The translations under genes and the position numbers were made by a program. Below the pieces are notes generated by a model. The model saw only the letters and a list, made by a program, of their open reading frames with translations. It had not been told where the DNA came from and did no database searches. Below, one piece after another: positions 35,512 to 44,600 of a stretch of 64,000 nucleotides of DNA. The stretch spans positions 14,351,001 to 14,415,000 of the forward strand of contig NC_134120.1 of NCBI RefSeq assembly GCF_040939455.1, written 5' to 3'. The stretch comes from Microcebus murinus (taxonomy: Eukaryota > Chordata > Mammalia > Primates > Cheirogaleidae). Position 1 is the stretch's first letter. Each line of letters starts with the position of its first letter.

Positions 35512-35868
35512 CTAGCAGAAACTAGAGGAAAGAAGCAAGAAGACGAGCATACAGCGGACAAGGGCCGGAAGGAGGGGTACCTGAGACCACGGGAGACTCC
35601 ACGGGAGGAGGCTGCGGAGGAGAACTGGAGGCTGAGACCACCGGAGCAGCCCGGAGACCAGCGGCAAGGGTAGGTGGATCTGCTGTTTCCCCTCCCCTGC
35701 ATTCGGGACTGCTGGTGGGCTCCCCAGCGGGTGGAGAGACCTGCGGACATCAGCCCAGAGACTGCCGCCGCCTGCCAACGGTGAGCCTGTAGCAGACGTG
35801 GCACCAGGTTCCCAACTTCCTCCGGGCACCTCCGTGTGCACGGACCCGAGCCGCGCAGCAGGCGCCAT
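35512..35868 (-). CDS. Candidate ORF0-like antisense ORF in the L1 5'UTR (118 codons)
   Basis: An ATG (plus-strand CAT at 35866-35868) with A at -3 and G at +4 opens a 118-codon frame that ends inside the 5'UTR. It begins MAPAARLGSVHTEV and is rich in Gly, Pro, Ser, Leu and Arg. No domain is recognised. The homologous ATG is kept in the older L1 at 49364-49366, where the product also begins MAPA but an indel moves it to the neighbouring frame, giving 101 codons. Human L1 has ORF0, a 71-residue antisense frame at a similar 5'UTR position, so this could be its counterpart. GC-rich DNA has open frames by chance, so coding status is unproven. Confidence 0.35.
   Translation of the reverse strand: MAPAARLGSVHTEVPGGSWEPGATSATGSPLAGGGSLWADVRRSLHPLGSPPAVPNAGEGKQQIHLPLPLVSGLLRWSQPPVLLRSLLPWSLPWSQVPLLPALVRCMLVFLLLSSSFC
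35777..35786 (+). other. Candidate sense 5' splice site in the L1 5'UTR
   Basis: AACG|GTGAGC fits the donor consensus well at its intronic side. The older copy has CCA|GTGAGC at the homologous place. L1 transcripts of other primates are known to splice from 5'UTR donors. Confidence 0.35.
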
Positions 35869-36864
35869 ATTGCCTCCTCCTCCCCTCCGCCGACCCTACC
35901 TGCGGCTGCCCAGAGAGACAATACAGCCACCAGCCGGAGGCACCTCCAGGGAACGGGACCTTCCCGTTTGGGACCCTACAGCTGACTCAGGGGAACTCAG
36001 ACTGTGAGCTCCCAACCCGCCCGCCCTCCCAGGTGCTGCTGGCACCGTGTTCCCAGGAAAACGGTGCCGACTCAGAGGCTGAGAGACATAGACCCAGCTT
36101 GGGCTCCCTGTGGGTGAATTAGGACTGGCACTCCTCTCCCTGGTGGGAATACAGTTTGAACTCTGGGACGCAGAGGTCGGACCTGCAGACCAGATCCCCT
36201 GCACCGAGGGCTAGCATTGCCCAGGGCACAGAAGGGTTATATGTTAACAGCCTACTAAGGTCTGTGTGCCTCCAGGGGCAGATCGGGTCCTAGAGGGCAA
36301 CCCTCCTCCCAGGAGGAGGCCGTGCGCCCAACCCAGGTGGCGTTCCTGTGCAGGGAATCTCCCCGCCGGCATCGCAGTCCGGGGAGGCCTGGTGGCTTGT
36401 GGTCTGGCCTGCTGGCAGAGGCCCAGGAGTAGCTGCCGAGTTGGGGAGGGTGGAAAGAAGCCAGGCCTGCGGCAGACTGCGGGTCTCAGACAGCCCCACC
36501 CCCACACCCAGACTTTCTGGCTGAGCAGGATCATTCCAGCCCCGCCCTGACAGCTCTCCCTGGAAGCAGAGAACAGAACTTTGACCCCTGCTAACGGCCT
36601 GAGGGCAGGCTTACCCAACCCAGCTCCGCCCAGAACAAGAGCTGATAACAGGACTCAAAATCAACACCATAGCCTGTTCCTCCAAGCAAACGCCACCTAC
36701 TGACAGGGACAGCATCTTGCACAGCCTTGCCACGGCATCCACTGACTCAATATACAGGGAGTGGTCGAATCTCACCCACAGACACCACCTAACGCCTCAG
36801 AAACTAAACAAGGTGTGTGAATACCCAAACAATAACCTAAGGAAAGAAACAACAACTGATCGAC

Positions 36865-37869
36865 ATGGGAAGAAATCAGAGAAAGAACTCAGGAAATATG
36901 AAGAACCAAACGGAAAACACACCCCCAAGGAGGAGCACCAGCCCCCTAGAAACGGACACCGACCAAAATCAGGCAACCAATATGACAGAAAAGGAATTTC
37001 GTATGTGGATCATAAGAACACTCACCCAGCTGCAACAACAACTCAATAACCAACACCAAGAAAACACAAAAAACCTCCAAGAAATGGAACAAAGGTTCAA
37101 CAAAGAGATGGACACAGTGAAGAAAACTTTAACCGAAGTCCTGGAGATGAAGAATCAACTCAGAGAACTACAAAATACTGTGGAAAGTCTCAAGAACAGG
37201 GTAGATCAAGCAGAAGAAAGAATCTCAGAGCTTGAAGATAACACCCTCCAATTAAATAAATCAGTCACAGAAATAGAGCAGAAAAACAAGAGAAAAGAGC
37301 AAAGCCTACAAGAGCTGTGGGATTATGTGAAGAAACCTAATGTGAGGGTCATAGGGTTACAAGAAGGGGAAGAAGACAACACTCAAGGGTTGGACAAGCT
37401 GTTTGAAGATATAGTAGAGGAAAATTTCCCAGGCCTTGCTCAAAATCTTGATATACAAGTTCAAGAAGCCCAGAGGACCCCTGGGAGATTCAATGCAAAC
37501 AGGAAGACGTCACGTCATGCAGTCATTAGACTGACCAAAGTATCAACTAAAGAGGCCCTTCTAAGAGCTGTAAGACAAAAGAAGCAAGTGACATACAAGG
37601 GAAAGCCAATTCGAATAACATCAGACTTCTCTAATGAGACTTTACAAGCAAGGAGAGACTGGGGCCCCATTCTCACTCTTTTGAAACAAAACAATGCCCA
37701 GCCTAGAATATTATTCCCTGCAAAACTAAGCTTCATATATGAAGGAGAAATAAAAACATTCTCAGACAAGCAAAGGCTCAGAGAATTCACCAAGACAAGA
37801 CCAGCCCTACAAGAAGTACTTAAAACAGCGTTATGCACGGAACATCATAATAATAACCCACGGATATAA
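36865..37869 (+). CDS. L1 ORF1 protein, intact
   Basis: ORF1p is the trimeric RNA-binding chaperone that coats L1 RNA and, with ORF2p, forms the cytoplasmic retrotransposition particle. The frame is open for 334 codons, close to the 338 of human ORF1p. A basic, polar N-terminus (residues 1-45) leads into a coiled coil (about 46-150, with heptad-like stretches such as QLQQQLNNQHQENTKNLQEM and LKNRVDQAEERISELED). An RRM follows (from about NVRVIGLQEGEE, residue 159). Then comes the C-terminal domain with the conserved signatures YKGKPIRITSDFSNETLQAR, AKLSFIYEGEIKTF and TRPALQEVLK. The start was chosen because it lies at the head of the conserved frame and matches the older copy's ATG at 50490. 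The stop lies 41 bases before ORF2. I see no disabling change. Confidence 0.95.
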   Translation: MGRNQRKNSGNMKNQTENTPPRRSTSPLETDTDQNQATNMTEKEFRMWIIRTLTQLQQQLNNQHQENTKNLQEMEQRFNKEMDTVKKTLTEVLEMKNQLRELQNTVESLKNRVDQAEERISELEDNTLQLNKSVTEIEQKNKRKEQSLQELWDYVKKPNVRVIGLQEGEEDNTQGLDKLFEDIVEENFPGLAQNLDIQVQEAQRTPGRFNANRKTSRHAVIRLTKVSTKEALLRAVRQKKQVTYKGKPIRITSDFSNETLQARRDWGPILTLLKQNNAQPRILFPAKLSFIYEGEIKTFSDKQRLREFTKTRPALQEVLKTALCTEHHNNNPRI

Positions 37870-37910
37870 AAACAACCAAAACCCAAAGATATTAAAGGCC
37901 AGATATTACA

Positions 37911-40900
37911 ATGGCTCAAGACAGAAATCATAGCAACAACATCCAACCCAACAGAATGATCAGTAATCTACCTTACCTATCAGTTCTCTCAATAAATGTG
38001 AATGGCTTAAACTCTCCACTCAAGAGACATAGGCTGGCTGAATGGATAAGAAAATACAGGCCAAGTATATGCTGTCTTCAGGAAACACATTTAACCTGCA
38101 AGGATGCACATAGACTAAAAATAAAAGGGTGGAGATCAATATTCCAAGCAAATAGAAGCCAAAAGAAGGCTGGTCTGGCAGTTCTAATTTCAGACGATTT
38201 AGTTTTTAAACCAACAAAAGTAGTAAAAGACAAAGAGGGTCATTATATAATGGTGAAGGGCACAGTCCAACAAGAAGAGATAACAATTTTAAATATATAT
38301 GCACCCAACTTAGGTGCACCCAGATTCATAAAGCAAACCTTACTGGAGCTAAGCAAATGGATTAATAGCAACTCCATAATAGCCGGGGATTTCAACACCC
38401 CACTGACGGCACGAGACAGATCCTCCAAACAGAAAATTAATAAAGAAATAATGGACTTAAACAAAACTCTAGAACAATTGGGTCTGACAGACATCTACAG
38501 AACATTCTACCCAAAATCCACTGAATATACGTTCTTCTCATCAGCTCACGGGACATTCTCTAAGATTGACCATATCCTAGGACACAAAGAAAATCTCAAG
38601 AAATTTAAAAAAATAGAAATCATACCATGTACCTTCTCAGATCACAGTGGAATAAAACTAGAAATCAACCCTAACAGAAACTCACATTTCTACACAAAAA
38701 CGTGGAAATTAAACAACCTCCTACTAAATGATTACTTCGTAAATGAAGAAATCAAGACGGAAATAAAAAACTTCTATGAAGAAAACGACAATGGAGAGAC
38801 AAGTTATCAACTCCTCTGGGACACAGCTAAAGCAGTTCTAAGAGGAAAGTTTATCTCCATAAATGCCTATAACCAAAAGGCAAGAAGATCACAAATAGAC
38901 AATCTAATGAAACGACTCAAAGAGCTGGAAAAAGAAGAACAGACCAACCCCAAACCCAGCAGAAGAAGTGAAATCAACAAGATCAAATCAGAACTAAACG
39001 AAATTGAAAACAGGAAAGCTATTCAGGAGATTAATAAAACAAAAAGTTGGTTCTTTGAAAAAATAAACAAGATTGACACGCCATTGGCTAAGCTAACGAA
39101 AAGCAGAAAAGAGAAATCTCTAATAAGCTCCATCAGGAATAAAAAAGGAGATATCACAACTGATCCCAAAGAGATACAAGATACAATTTATGAATACTAC
39201 AAAAATCTTTATGCACACAAACTGGAAAATGTGGAGGAAATGGACAAATTTCTAGAAACACACAGCCTCCCTAGGCTCAACCAGGAAGAAATAGATTCCC
39301 TGAACAGACCAATCTCAACAGCTGAAATAGAAACAGCAATTAAAAATCTCCCTAAAAAGAAAAGTCCCGGTCCAGATGGCTTCACACCTGAATTTTACCA
39401 TACCTATAAAGAAGAACTAGTACCTATCTTGCAGAAACTATTCCACAACATCGAGAAGAACGGAAACCTCCCCGACACCTTTTATGAAGCGAATATCACT
39501 CTGATACCAAAACCAGGAAAGGATGCAACAAAAAAAGAAAACTACAGACCAATATCCCTAATGAATATAGATGCAAAAATTTTCAACAAAATCTTAGCTA
39601 ACCGAATCCAGACATTTATCAAAAAAATAATCCACCACGACCAAGTGGGCTTCATCCCAGGGATGCAGGGATGGTTCAACATACGTAAATCTATAAATGC
39701 AATTCACCACATAAACCGAAGCAAAAACAAAGACCACATGATTCTTTCAATAGATGCAGAAAAAGCTTTTGACAAAATTCAACACCCTTTCATGATACGA
39801 ACACTTAAGAAAATAGGCATAGAAGGGACATACCTAAAAATGATACAAGCCATATATGACAGACCCATAGCCAACATCATACTGAATGGGGAAAGATTGA
39901 AATCATTCCCACTTAGATCTGGAACCAGACAAGGCTGCCCACTATCTCCACTTCTGTTCAACATAGTGCTAGAAGTCTTGGCTACAGCAATCAGACAGGA
40001 AAATGGAATCAAAGGTATCTAAATAGGGGCAGAAGAGATCAAACTTTCACTGTTTGCTGATGATATGATATTGTATCTAGAAAACCCCAAGGATTCAACC
40101 AAGAAACTCCTGGAACTGATCAATGAATTTAGTAAAGTCTCAGGATACAAAATCAATACACAGAAATCAGAGGCATTCATATACGCCAACAACAATCTAA
40201 TTGAGAACCAAATCAAAGACTCAATTCCCTTCACAATAGCAACAAAGAAATTAAAGTACCTAGGAATATATTTAACCAAAGAGGTAAAAGACCTCTACAG
40301 AGAGAACTATGAAACACTGAGGAAGGAAATAGCAGAGGATGTAAACAGATGGAAATCCATACCATGCTCGTGGATCGGCAGACTCAATATCATCAAAATG
40401 TCTATACTACCCAAACTGATCTACAGATTCAATGCAATACCTATTAAAATCCCATCAGCATTCTTCACAGATATAGAAAAAATAATTTTACGCTTCGTAT
40501 GGAACCAAAGAAGACCCCGAATATCAAGAGCAATTCTAGGCAACAAAAACAAAATGGGAGGCATTAATATGCCAGATATCAAACTATACTACAAAGCTGT
40601 AGTAATTAAAACAATATGGTATTGGCACAAAAACAGGAATATCGACCAGTGGAACAGATGTGAGAATCCTGATATAAAACCATCCTCATATAGCCATCTC
40701 ATCTTTGACAAAGCAGACAAAAACATACGCTGGGGAAAAGAATCCCTCTTCAATAAATGGTGCTGGGAAAACTGGATAGCCACCTGTAGAAGGCTAAAAC
40801 AGGACCCACACCTTTCACCTCTCACAAAAACCAACTCACGCTGGATAACAGACTTAAACCTAAGATATGAAACTATTAGAACTCTAGAGGAAAAAGTTGG

Positions 40901-41786
40901 AAACACTCTCCTAGACATCGGCCTGGGCAAAGAGTTTATGAAGAAGTCCCCAAAGGCAATCACAGCAGCAACAAAAATAAATAAATGGGACATGATCAAA
41001 CTACAAAGCTTCTGCACAGCCAAAGAAATAGTCATGAAAGTAAACAGACAACCTACAGAATGGGAGAAAATTTTTGCATCCTATGCATCCGATAAGGGAC
41101 TGATAACTAGAATATACTTAGAACTCACGAAAATCAGGAAGAAAAAATCAAATAACCCCATTAAAAAGTGGGCAAAGGACTTGAACAGAAATTTTTCTAA
41201 AGAAGACAGAAGAATGGCCAACAAACATATGAAGAAATGCTCAACATCTCTAATCATCAGGGAAATGCAAATCAAAACCACAATGAGATATCACTTAACC
41301 CCAGTGAGAATGGCCTTTATCAAAAAATCTCCAAACAATAAATGCTGGCGTGGTTGCGGAGAGAGAGGAACACTCCTACACTGCTGGTGGGACTGCAAAC
41401 TAGTTCAACCTCTGTGGAAAGCAATATGGAGATACCTTAAAGCAATACAAGTGAATCTACCATTTGATCCAGCAATCCCATTGCTGGGCATCTACCCAAA
41501 TGATCCAGTGACACTCTACAAAAAAGACACCTGCACTCGAATGTTTATAGCAGCACAATTCATAATTGCAAGGCTGTGGAAACAGCCCAAGTGCCCATCA
41601 ATCAAAGAATGGATTAATAAAATGTGGTATATGTACACCATGGAGTACTATTCAGCTCTAAGAAACAATGGTGATATAGCACACCTTATATTTTCCTGGT
41701 TAGAGCTGGAACCCATACTACTAAGTGAAGTATCCCAAGAATGGAAAAACAAGCACCAGATATATTCTCCAGCAAACTGGTATTAA
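37911..41786 (+). pseudogene. L1 ORF2 (endonuclease/reverse transcriptase), one premature stop
   Basis: ORF2p nicks target DNA and reverse-transcribes L1 RNA there. The frame spans 1291 codons and a terminal TAA at 41784-41786. The endonuclease domain (1-254) keeps its key residues: N29, E58 (QETH), D160 and N162 (GDFN), D220 (KIDH), D244 and H245 (SDHS). The RT domain (about 528-803) has FADD at 715-718, and the C-terminal Cys/His motif has C1145, C1149, H1157 and C1162. A TAA at 40020-40022 (codon 704) replaces the CAA of the copy at 1-2349, so the product ends 13 codons before the catalytic aspartates. The frame resumes without a shift. An ATG at codon 16 (37956) lines up with the human start. 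The first ATG adds 15 residues and is also present in the older copy. Confidence 0.95.
40020..40022 (+). other. In-frame TAA in ORF2 codon 704
   Basis: GGTATCTAAATAGGGG here versus GGTATCCAAATAGGGG at the equivalent place in the first L1 (352-367). A single C-to-T transition makes the stop. Confidence 0.95.
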
Positions 41787-41790
41787 CTGA

Positions 41791-41820
41791 GTAGCACCTA
41801 AGTGGACACATAGGTGCTAC
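41791..41820 (+). other. Perfect 10-bp stem-loop just after the ORF2 stop
   Basis: GTAGCACCTA and TAGGTGCTAC are exact reverse complements around the 10-base loop AGTGGACACA, starting five bases after the stop codon. The first L1 keeps 9 of 10 pairs. Confidence 0.85.
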
Positions 41821-41833
41821 AGTAATAGGGTAT

Positions 41834-41863
41834 TGGGCAGGTGGGAGGGGGGAGGGGGGCGGG
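41834..41863 (+). other. G-rich tract of L1 3'UTR, quadruplex-prone
   Basis: Runs of 3-6 G separated by one to three bases (GGG..GGG.GGGGGG.GGGGGG.GGG). A second G-rich cluster lies at 41932-41952. Poly-purine, quadruplex-forming tracts are a known feature of mammalian L1 3'UTRs. Confidence 0.7.
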
Positions 41864-41995
41864 TATATACATACATAGTGAGTGAGATGTGCACCATCTG
41901 GGGGATGGTCATGACGGAGACTCAGACTTTTGGGGGGAGGGGGGGAAATGGGCATTTATTGAAACCTTAAAATCTGTACCCCCATAATATGCCAA

Positions 41996-42001
41996 AATAA
42001 A
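41996..42001 (+). terminator. L1 polyadenylation signal
   Basis: AATAAA directly before the A-rich tail and the right target-site duplication. Confidence 0.8.
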
Positions 42002-42025
42002 AAAAATAATTAAATAAAAAAAAAA

Positions 42026-42038
42026 AAAGAAATACCTG
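42026..42038 (+). repeat. Target-site duplication, right copy, of the full-length L1
   Basis: AAAGAAATACCTG, identical to 35428-35440. The host L1 continues directly from here with CACCTCATGTTTATTGCAG. Confidence 0.93.
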
Positions 42039-42660
42039 CACCTCATGTTTATTGCAGCACTATACAGTTGCAAAGATACAGAATCAACCTACATGTCCAT
42101 AAAGAGATGAGTGCATAAAGAAAATGTGGTATATACACACAATAGAATATTATTTAGCTGCAACAGAGAATGAAATCATGTCATCTGCAGCAACATGGAT
42201 GGAACTGGAGGTCACTATGTTAAGTTAAATAATATAGGCACAGTAAGACAAATATAGCATTTTATCACTCATATGTGAGAACCAAAGAAGATAATCTCAT
42301 GACCGTACAGAGTACAATGATAGTTACCACAGGCTTGAAAGGGTATGTAGGTGGGTAGGAGGACCTGAGGAGAGGTTGGCTAATGGTTATAAACTTACAG
42401 TTAGACAGAAGAAAAAAGTTTTCATGTTTGATAGCAGAGTAGGGTGACCATAGTTAACAATGTATTGCATATTTTAAAATAGCTAGAAGAGAAGATTTAG
42501 AATGTTCCCAACACATACAAATGATACCATCACTAAGGGTGATGGATACCCTAAATACCCTGATTTGACCATCACACATTCTATGCATATAATACAATAT
42601 CACATATATCCCATAAATATGTACAAATATGTATCAATAAAAAAGTTAAAAAGTTAAAAA
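42026..42660 (+). mobile_element. L1MA/L1PB-like element, 3' part (resumes after the young L1)
   Basis: It continues the ORF2 end (GTGGTATATACACACAATAG, CAACATGGATGGAACTGGAG) into the typical 3'UTR (GGGTGACCATAGTTAACAAT, AAAATAGCTAGAAGAGAAGA, CATAAATATGTACAAATATG, terminal AATAAAAAAGTTAAAAAGTT). With 34430-35440 it forms one about 1.65-kb 5'-truncated element. Confidence 0.9.
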
Positions 42661-42788
42661 ACAGAACATATGTTATTTTTATTTTTGAGTTAATATTTAA
42701 GCATGAAACATTTTTATCATAATTATTTTAAAAGTTTACTTTATTTTTAATTTTTTATAATAATTACTATTTCTATTATAATTATTTT

Positions 42789-42940
42789 TAAACTTTATTT
42801 CTTTTTTTTCTCTTTTTATTTTATTTTATTTTTTTTTACTTTTTTTATTTTTTCATATTATGGGGGTACAAATATTGTGAGGGTTACATATATTGCCCCT
42901 GCCATTCCTCCCCACACCCCCCCATAAACTTATTTCTTTT
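42789..42940 (-). mobile_element. Short L1 3'-end insertion with imperfect target-site duplication
   Basis: TAAACTTTATTTCTTTT at the left and TAAACTTATTTCTTTT at the right (about 42925-42940) differ by one T. Between them lie a long T-rich tail, TATTATGGGGGTACAAATAT and GTTACATATATTGCCCCTGC. It is the same 3' end type as 3228-3455. Confidence 0.8.
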
Positions 42941-43364
42941 AAATCCTGAATCAAGTTCTTCCTCAGTGTTGCCTGGGATCCACTCAATTTGTGAATCATA
43001 GCGTGTCCAAAGTCAGACAGACCTTAAAGAGAGAATCTGACAATTAAAAGAGGGGAAAGTCCTACAGCCAGAGTTATTCACTTGATCATCTTCTGATTGT
43101 GTACTCTGCCTTCCCAATCTTAACACATCTGTGTCTTTCCTTCTCTAGATGGGTAGAAATGCTTTTAGAGGCTCCCTGTCATCATCACAAAGGTATAAAT
43201 ATCTCAGTGGAACAGAAATTATTCAATATGGCCTAAGTTTTAAAATCCCTACTAACCATCATTTCACAGTTATCTATGAATCCCTTTCATTTGTAAGATT
43301 CATGGTTTACACTTCCAAATATTTATCACATCCCTGGGGGATGGTAGAGGGGTAAATTCCTTTG

Positions 43365-43500
43365 ATTAGATGAGAATAATGAGTTTCAGAGGGGTTGTGC
43401 AGCTCATCCCAAGGCATGCAGCTAATAAATTGAAAATTGAGGCTCAGAATCTAGATCTTCTACTTCCTAGTCCAATGAACTCTGTACTATGCCTCTCAAC
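43365..43500 (-). mobile_element. MIR-like SINE fragment, antisense
   Basis: GAGTTTCAGAGGGGTTGTGC, CAAGGCATGCAGCTAATAAA and AACTCTGTACTATGCCTCTC fit antisense MIR. Confidence 0.65.
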
Positions 43501-43624
43501 TGGATATTGGACCACTCAGAACTAGCCACAGGGTTTTCTGGCTCCATACTTAGAATCCTTTTCATGATATAAAATGCTTTATCTTAATCTCTCTCATGTG
43601 ACCTATACATAAGCTACTGGGTTT

Positions 43625-44235
43625 TTTTAAGTTAAATGTTTTTATGTTAAGATAATTGTAGACTGATATATAATTATAATAAATAATACAGAAAGGACCC
43701 ATGTTCCTTTTACTCAGTTTTCCCATAATGTTAACATCTCGTATAACTATAATGCAATATACCAGTCAGGATATTGACATCAATACAGTCCAGCTACAGA
43801 ACATTTTTATCACCACAAGGATTCTTTTTTTTGCCATTTTATAGCCACACCTACTTTTCTCCTCCCTCCCATTCTTGTCCCAACACCTGGAAATCATTCA
43901 TCTATTTTTCATTTTTAAAATTTTATTATTTCAAAGATGCTTAAGTGGTATTTTATATAATATATGTAATATGTGTGTGTGTGTGTGTGTGTGTGTATCC
44001 TTTTGGAATTGATTTTTTTAATCAGCACAATTCCCTGGAGAGTCATTCATATACTGTGTGTATCAATAGTTTATCAATGTTCATTGCTTAGTAGTATTCC
44101 ATAATGGGGATTCACCACAGTTTGTTTAACCATCCCCTTCCTTGAAAGACATCTGAGTTGTTTCCAGTTTGGGCTATTATGAATAAAGCTGCTATGAACT
44201 TTCATGTGCAGGTTTTTTTTGTGAACATACATTCA
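43625..44235 (-). mobile_element. L1M-type 3'UTR, antisense
   Basis: A long collinear match to antisense L1M 3' ends: GATAATTGTAGACTGATATA, TTTTCCCATAATGTTAACAT, CAGTCAGGATATTGACATCA, TTATCACCACAAGGATTC, AATTCCCTGGAGAGTCATTC, GTAGTATTCCATAATGGGGA, AGACATCTGAGTTGTTTCCA and TATGAATAAAGCTGCTATGA. Confidence 0.88.
43972..43996. repeat. (TG)n microsatellite
   Basis: About twelve uninterrupted TG units inside the L1M fragment. Confidence 0.95.
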
Positions 44236-44359
44236 TAAATTTCACAGGTTGTTTTTAAATTATCAAAGTGTATTTAAATAGCTTTTTGTACAAAACTAAT
44301 CAAAAGCCACACAACCAAGGACAGCCTGGGCTAGTTCGCTTCTGCAGCTCGAGAGAGCC

Positions 44360-44600
44360 CCTCTGTATCTGTCAGGGTCCTCCACAGAAACTCCAACAGG
44401 AGTAGATGCTGCAGTCTTGAGGCAGAGTTGGTTTTTCTCTGGGGAACCTCAGTTTTTGCTTTCAAAATTTTACTGGGTAGATGAGAGCCACCCACATTAT
44501 CAAGGGTAATCTTTACTTAAAAGCCAGCTGATTGTAGATGTCAACCACAACTACAAAATACCTTCACAACAACTATCAGTATTCAATTACATAACTGATC
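44360..44600 (+). mobile_element. Ancient interspersed repeat fragment (family not named)
   Basis: TGTATCTGTCAGGGTCCTCC, ACAGAAACTCCAACAGGAG, CACCCACATTATCAAGGGTA and AATACCTTCACAACAACTAT follow the order of a common old mammalian repeat that I recognise but cannot name with confidence. Confidence 0.55.

Larger units (their letters stand above)
35441..36864 (+). promoter_or_regulatory. L1 5'UTR / internal promoter
   Basis: A GC-rich, CpG-bearing segment unlike its AT-rich surroundings. By family knowledge L1 5'UTRs hold an internal RNA polymerase II promoter that starts transcription at the first base, and usually an antisense promoter. The homologous 5'UTR of the older copy at 48937-50489 has lost CpGs, for example ATGGCGG to ATGGTGG. 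Confidence 0.85.
35441..42025 (+). mobile_element. Full-length young L1 retrotransposon (about 6.6 kb)
   Basis: It has every expected part in order: a 1424-base GC-rich 5'UTR starting with a G run and CAAGATGGCGG, intact ORF1 (36865-37869), a 41-base spacer, ORF2 (37911-41786, one stop), a short 3'UTR with G-rich runs, AATAAA and an A-rich tail. A 13-bp target-site duplication flanks it. It lies in sense orientation inside an older L1. Its intact ORF1, retained CpGs and single ORF2 lesion mark it as the youngest large element here. The subfamily is shared with 1-2349. Confidence 0.97.

Noticed and set aside
35418..35930. 170-codon minus-strand frame across the L1 5' boundary
   Set aside because: It starts with GTG and ends in flanking DNA by chance. 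Only the ATG-started neighbouring frame (35512-35868) is kept as a candidate, although this second frame is also open in the older copy.
36290..36505. 71-codon antisense frame in the L1 5'UTR, matched by 49797-50027 in the older copy with a homologous stop
   Set aside because: It looked at first like a conserved protein of ORF0 length, but both copies begin with non-ATG codons (GTG and TTG). Similarity follows from plain homology of GC-rich sequence.
36717..37049. 110-codon plus-strand frame overlapping the start of ORF1
   Set aside because: It begins with TTG and runs in a different frame from the conserved ORF1. It is a shadow.
41686..41955. 89-codon minus-strand proline-rich frame at the L1 3' end
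   Set aside because: Antisense of ORF2 and of the G-rich 3'UTR tract.
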